NCBI GenBank assembly: GCA_036381175.1 | Contig: DASVDI010000044.1 | Location: 1 to 64,000 of the forward strand | Source: JAJUFS01 sp036381175 | GTDB lineage: Bacteria; Pseudomonadota; Gammaproteobacteria; Natronospirales; JAJUFS01 | Reading direction: 5' to 3' | DNA length: 64,000 nucleotides | Notes under the pieces: generated by a model | Seen by the model: the letters and a program-made list of their open reading frames with translations, nothing else | The model's database searches: none | What the model was told of the DNA's origin: nothing | Shown here: positions 60,158-64,000 of the stretch, one piece after another | How positions within the stretch are numbered: the first letter of the stretch is position 1 | Layout of the letters: each line of letters starts with the position of its first letter | Program-made: the position numbers and the translations under genes

Positions 60158-61225
60158 ATGCAACCGGTTCGCGAAGTCTACAGTCTGCTCATGCCGGTCA
60201 AGGACGGCCGAATCATCGTGCCGCGCGCCGCCGTGGCCGAGGTCATGGGTTACAGCAAGCCGAAAAACCGGCCGGAAAATGCGCCTGATTACGTACTCGG
60301 GTTCATCGAATGGCAGGGCCAGCAGATTCCGCTGATTTCCTATGAAGCCGCGCGCGGCCAAGGCGTACCGGAACTCGGGCGGCGCACGCGCATTGCCGTG
60401 GTGTTCGGCATCGGCGGTCGCCTGAAGCCGGATGTCTTTGCGGTTGTCACGCAGGGTTATCCGTATCTCGTGCGCGTGAACGAAAACGTCCTGCAGAGCG
60501 AGGCAATGGAAGCGGACGAACCGCTGGTGCTTGCGCGCGTGCGCATGGCGAACGAGAAGCCGTACATACCGAATCTTGAGCGTCTTGAAACAATGATCGC
60601 TGACGGCCTGGGCTTGAGCGCTGCCGACGCCGAAGAGTTTGCTCCGGCTGCGACGGTCGATGAGCTTGACGCACCGGACGTTGGTGATGAAGAAGAATTC
60701 GGCGCCGGCATACTGGAAGACGATGACGCGGGTACGGCCAGTTTCGAAGAAGGCATTGTCGAAGAAGGGATTGTCGAAGAAAGCGGGGCCGAAGAAGCAG
60801 ACGTCGATCTCGGCGAAGTGACGGCGTTCGGCACGGAAACCAATCATTCTTCCGAGCTGGATGCGTTATCCGAGGCGCTGGAAACGAACGAGGCTGCTGT
60901 CACCGAGGAGGACGAGGCCGGTGAGTCCGTCGACCTGGAAGAAGTCACGGCCTTTGGCGTGGAAACGAATTATTCCGCGGAACTGGGCGAGCTCTCCGAG
61001 GCGTTGCAGGATCAGGGGGGTGACAGCGAGGAAGCGTCGCAGGAGTCTGACGACAGCTACTCACTCGACCTTTCAGGGCTCGAACTGGAAAGCGAAGAAA
61101 GCACGGAAGACGCAGCGCCCGCTGACACCTCAAGCGACGAAGAATCCGATGATGATGCCGTCGAAATCGATATTTCCGACCTGGAATTCGATCTTGACGA
61201 TGACGACAAGAAAGAGCCGAACTAA
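60158..61225 (+). CDS. chpC: ChpC-like CheW adaptor with long acidic repeat tail
   Basis: A 355-residue protein. Residues 1-155 form a CheW domain close to Pseudomonas ChpC (EVYSLLMPVKDGRIIVPRAAVAEVMGYS, YVLGFIEWQGQQIPLISYEAA, KPYIPNLERLETMIADGLG). The remaining ~200 residues are very acidic. Two related blocks start at residues 215 and 257 and share V-D-L-x-E-V-T-A-F-G-x-E-T-N, each followed by EL and LSEAL; near the end are LDLSGLELES and IDISDLEFDLDDDD. Typical ChpC lacks such a tail. It starts three bases after chpA. Tail function unknown. Confidence 0.88.
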   Translation: MQPVREVYSLLMPVKDGRIIVPRAAVAEVMGYSKPKNRPENAPDYVLGFIEWQGQQIPLISYEAARGQGVPELGRRTRIAVVFGIGGRLKPDVFAVVTQGYPYLVRVNENVLQSEAMEADEPLVLARVRMANEKPYIPNLERLETMIADGLGLSAADAEEFAPAATVDELDAPDVGDEEEFGAGILEDDDAGTASFEEGIVEEGIVEESGAEEADVDLGEVTAFGTETNHSSELDALSEALETNEAAVTEEDEAGESVDLEEVTAFGVETNYSAELGELSEALQDQGGDSEEASQESDDSYSLDLSGLELESEESTEDAAPADTSSDEESDDDAVEIDISDLEFDLDDDDKKEPN

Positions 61226-61228
61226 ATC

Positions 61229-61960
61229 TCAGTAGTCGCCCCAGCGCGCGAGCAATAACGCGGCGGCCACCACGGCCGCCGTTTCCGTTCTGAGGATGCG
61301 CGGGCCGAGCCTGATGCCCTGCGCTCCTGCGCGGTAAATGGCTTCCCGCTCCGCATCTTCAAAACCACCTTCCGGTCCTGCCAACAGGAACACGCGTTCC
61401 GGACTTTCCACCGGAAGGTCGTCAACGTGCTTTTCCGCTTCGGGATCCAGCAGCAACAGCAAACCGTCGGAATGATTTGAAAGAAATTCATGCAGTGACG
61501 TGATCTCGCTCACCGACGGCAATCGCGTCCGCCCGGATTGTTCCGCCGCACTGGTGACGACGCCTTGCCAATGCGCGCGCCGTTTTGCTGCACGATCCGC
61601 GTCGAGTTTCACCACCGTGCGTTTCGTTTCGACGGGATGGATCGCGGCAACGCCCAACTCCACGGATTTCTGCAAGGTGTAATCCATGCGCTCGCCGCGT
61701 GAAATTCCCTGCACGAGTTCCCAGCGCAAGGGCGCTTCGGGATTTATATCGAGGTGTTCGAGCAATCGCGCCTGCGCGTGATCGGAATGTACGGTTTCAA
61801 GCGTCGCGCGCCATTCGCCGCCTGTGCCGTCGAACAGCAGCACCTCGGCGCCGGCACGCAAGCGCAGCACTTTCGAGACGTGCTTCAAGGCGTTGCCGGT
61901 CAGGAAAAAATCCGCGTCAGGCTTGATGAGCGAATCGACGTAAATGCGGGGAACGCGCAT
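61229..61960 (-). CDS. rsmE: 16S rRNA m3U1498 methyltransferase RsmE
   Basis: A 243-residue SPOUT methyltransferase that methylates U1498 of 16S rRNA. It opens MRVPRIYVDSLIKPD with HVSKVLRLRAGAEVLLFDGTGGEW, and the knot region has FLLAGPEGGFEDAEREAI and LGPRILRTETAAVVAAALL. ATG at 61960 follows AGGA by six bases. Its stop converges on the chpC-like gene with only a few bases between. Next to bioA, as in Pseudomonas. Confidence 0.94.
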   Translation of the reverse strand: MRVPRIYVDSLIKPDADFFLTGNALKHVSKVLRLRAGAEVLLFDGTGGEWRATLETVHSDHAQARLLEHLDINPEAPLRWELVQGISRGERMDYTLQKSVELGVAAIHPVETKRTVVKLDADRAAKRRAHWQGVVTSAAEQSGRTRLPSVSEITSLHEFLSNHSDGLLLLLDPEAEKHVDDLPVESPERVFLLAGPEGGFEDAEREAIYRAGAQGIRLGPRILRTETAAVVAAALLLARWGDY

Positions 61961-61962
61961 GT

Positions 61963-63327
61963 TCAATCCTTTGTCGCGAGATCGATGCCTTCGCTTGCGA
62001 CGTCGGCAAGAAAATCGATCTGTGCCTCCGTGATGACATACGGCGGCATCATGTAAACAACATTGCCGAGCGGACGCAGCAACGCGCCACGCGTCAGCGC
62101 GTGCTGGTAAACGCGCAACCCGCGGCGTTCTTTCCAGTCGAATGCCTCGCGCGATGTCTTGTCCTTTACCATTTCGATGGCGAGGATCATGCCATGCTGG
62201 CGCACTTCAGCAACGTTCGGATGATCGGCGAGATGCGCGGTGCTGGATCGCATGCGCTCGGCCAATGCGCGGTTCGCGTTGATCACATCATCCTGCTCGA
62301 ACAGCTCCAGCGTCGCGAGTGCCGTCGCGCACGCCAATGGATTTCCCGTGTAGCTGTGCGAATGCAGGAACGCGGTGAGGTTCGAATACTCATCGTAAAA
62401 TGCATCGTAAATCGTGTTCGTCGTCAGCACGGCGGACAAGGGCAAATAGCCGGCGGTGAGTCCCTTGGAAAGACACATGAAGTCCGGACTGATGCTTGCC
62501 TGCTCACAGGCGAACATTGTGCCCGTGCGGCCGAAGCCAACCGCGATTTCATCTGCAATGAGATGCACGCCGTAACGGTCGCAGGATTCGCGCAGTTTCG
62601 TGAGATACACCGGGTGATACATGCGCATATTGCCCGCACACTGCACCAGCGGCTCGACGATCACGGCGCAGATTTCCTCGTGACGTTCAGCGAGCAGCGC
62701 GTCCATCTTCGCGGCTTGCTGCAGGCTGTAATCTTCCCAGCTCTGTCCGGCTTCCCGATAAAAGCAATCCGGCGATGGCGCCGTGATCGCTTTCATCAGC
62801 AGCGGTTCGTAAGTGTTCTTGTAAAGCGCGACATCGCCGACGGCGAGCGCGCCCAGTGTTTCGCCGTGATAACTGTTGCCGAGCGAGACGAATTTTGTCT
62901 TGTTCGGCTTTCCGGTGTTGCGCCAGAAATGAAAACTCATTTTCAACGCGACTTCGACGGCGGATGAACCGTTGTCGGCATAAAAGCAGCGCGTCAATGG
63001 TGCGGGCGTCAGCGCGACAAGCTTCTCGGACAACTCCACGACCGGCTCATGGCTGAAGCCGGCGAGAATTACATGTTCCAGCGTGTCGGCCTGTTCACGA
63101 AGCCGCTTGTTGATGTGCGGGTTCGCGTGGCCAAACAAATTCACCCACCAGGAGCTGATGGCATCGATGTAGCGATTGCCATCAAAGTCTTCCAGCCACA
63201 CGCCGGCGCCCTTGCGGATAGGCACCAGCGGCAGCCATTCGTGGTCCTTCATCTGCGTGCAGGGATGCCAGAGGACGGCGAGATCGCGTTCCGCGAAACG
63301 TTCGTTGTTGCTGTCGTTGTTTCTCAT
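61963..63327 (-). CDS. bioA: Adenosylmethionine-8-amino-7-oxononanoate aminotransferase
   Basis: A 454-residue PLP enzyme in biotin synthesis (KAPA to DAPA). Motifs: HPCTQMKDHEWLPLVPI near the N-terminus, ISSWWVNLFGHANPHINKRL, YADNGSSAVEVALKMSFHFW, NSYHGETLGALAVGD, LIADEIAVGFGRTGTMFA with the conserved DE, and the PLP lysine in LSKGLTAGYLPLSAVLTT. It starts at ATG 63327; the upstream open extension is not conserved. It ends two bases before the rsmE start. Confidence 0.95.
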   Translation of the reverse strand: MRNNDSNNERFAERDLAVLWHPCTQMKDHEWLPLVPIRKGAGVWLEDFDGNRYIDAISSWWVNLFGHANPHINKRLREQADTLEHVILAGFSHEPVVELSEKLVALTPAPLTRCFYADNGSSAVEVALKMSFHFWRNTGKPNKTKFVSLGNSYHGETLGALAVGDVALYKNTYEPLLMKAITAPSPDCFYREAGQSWEDYSLQQAAKMDALLAERHEEICAVIVEPLVQCAGNMRMYHPVYLTKLRESCDRYGVHLIADEIAVGFGRTGTMFACEQASISPDFMCLSKGLTAGYLPLSAVLTTNTIYDAFYDEYSNLTAFLHSHSYTGNPLACATALATLELFEQDDVINANRALAERMRSSTAHLADHPNVAEVRQHGMILAIEMVKDKTSREAFDWKERRGLRVYQHALTRGALLRPLGNVVYMMPPYVITEAQIDFLADVASEGIDLATKD

Positions 63328-63452
63328 GGGAAAAAGTCGCTTCCGGTTCGTGCAGGATTCGCCCGCCAGTTTGGCGATTGCGCAAGTGAGCCGCAACCGT
63401 TGGCACGTCACGCCGCTTGATTTCCAGACCGTGGCTCGCCGAGACTGCGCAC

Positions 63453-64000
63453 ATGCAATTTGAAATCGTCGATCATCGCCTTTCCGGTGTTCCCTTTATG
63501 GAATCGCCGTTTGCCGATGCGCGTCCGTCGGACATGTCACCGGAACTCGTTGTCGTGCATGGCATCAGCCTGCCGCCCGGCGATTACGGCGGCCCGCACG
63601 TCGAGGAATTGTTTCTCGGGCGGCTTGATCCCGCCGCGCATCCGTATTTCGCAGAAATTCATGGCATGGAAGTCTCCGCGCACCTGTTCATTCGTCGCGA
63701 TGGCAGCATGACGCAGTTCGTTCCGTTCGACCGGCGCGCCTGGCATGCAGGGCAGTCGAACTGGTGCGGCCGCGAGCGCTGCAATGATTTTTCCATTGGG
63801 ATCGAACTCGAGGGCACCGATGACGAGGCCTACACGGATGCGCAATACGACGCGCTTGCCGCTGTCCTGGAAGTCCTGCATGCGACATATCCCGCGCTGC
63901 ATCCCGAGGCGATTACCGGTCATTGCGACATCGCGCCGGGACGCAAGACGGATCCCGGTCCCGGATTCGACTGGAATCGGCTGCGGCAGCGATGCGACGC
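63453..64000 (+). CDS. ampD: 1,6-anhydro-N-acetylmuramyl-L-alanine amidase AmpD (partial)
   Basis: The frame is open from ATG 63453 to the right edge (182 codons), so the gene is cut by the window. It has FEIVDHRLSGVPFMESPFAD, SPELVVVHGISLPPGDYGGPHVEELFLGRLD with zinc ligand H36, HLFIRRDGSMTQFVPFDRRAWHAG, SIGIELEGTDDEAYTDAQYDAL and the second zinc region ITGHCDIAPGRKTDPGPGFDW. This is a cytoplasmic AmpD, which recycles muropeptides and keeps ampC inducers low. It diverges from bioA with 125 bases between the starts. Confidence 0.95.
   Translation, partial: MQFEIVDHRLSGVPFMESPFADARPSDMSPELVVVHGISLPPGDYGGPHVEELFLGRLDPAAHPYFAEIHGMEVSAHLFIRRDGSMTQFVPFDRRAWHAGQSNWCGRERCNDFSIGIELEGTDDEAYTDAQYDALAAVLEVLHATYPALHPEAITGHCDIAPGRKTDPGPGFDWNRLRQRCD

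Overview
The window is chromosomal DNA of a GC-rich gammaproteobacterium. The block gshB-(apbE)-tonB-yqgE-ruvX-pyrB, followed divergently by pilG-pilH-pilI-pilJ-chpA and then rsmE-bioA, has the same order as in Pseudomonas aeruginosa. Small departures from that order, such as an inserted flavinylation-type gene set, no pilK or chpB, and an orphan pyrK, suggest a lineage outside Pseudomonas. I cannot name the species. No rRNA, tRNA or CRISPR array was seen.

Layout. 1-2000 is accessory DNA: the end of an IS1182-like element that appears to sit in the loop of a terminator, then a higBA toxin-antitoxin pair and an orphan HTH antitoxin-like gene between two ~73 bp direct repeats. 2000-7200 holds small housekeeping and unknown genes (SIMPL, GFA, GNAT, alpha/beta hydrolase) and murB. 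7378-9515 is a DrrAB-type ABC exporter. 9700-14400 carries a YihY membrane protein, a glycine-zipper lipoprotein, an HpnE-like FAD enzyme and an NHL six-bladed-propeller lipoprotein. 14400-21900 holds a short gene interrupted by TGA, DUF378, a degenerate GGDEF protein, a WYL regulator, a cupin, an EF-hand protein, a lysine-rich coiled-coil protein, a hemolysin III homologue and a frameshifted propeller lipoprotein. 21970-30813 has deaD, a phospholipase D lipoprotein overlapping an outer-membrane barrel gene, a histone-H1-tailed protein, an AI-2E family permease and an MDR oxidoreductase. 30947-38327 includes two adjacent c-di-GMP proteins, a rhomboid protease and greB (convergent, with both stop codons inside one perfect palindrome), and a phosphoribosyltransferase. 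38368-42570 is a stress block: erythromycin-esterase-like protein, Hsp20, Lon. 42830-44172 is a divergent YceI pair.

44245-50923 (minus strand) is a tightly overlapped nine-gene operon, gshB-apbE-NusGII-Gx-tonB-yqgE-ruvX-pyrB-pyrK. 51260-61225 (plus strand) is the Pil-Chp chemosensory system that controls type IV pili: two response regulators, a CheW adaptor, a receptor, the 1767-residue ChpA kinase and a ChpC-like CheW protein with a long acidic repeat tail. rsmE and bioA converge on it, and the start of ampD runs off the right edge.

The strongest candidates for something not yet described are the insertion of a membrane flavinylation-type module between gshB and tonB, the acidic repeat tail on the ChpC-like adaptor in a cluster lacking methylation genes, the palindrome that supplies stop codons to two convergent genes, and the short Shine-Dalgarno-led ORF with an in-frame TGA ahead of a strong terminator. 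Start codons were chosen by Shine-Dalgarno context where visible; functions come from recognised motifs and synteny, without database searches.
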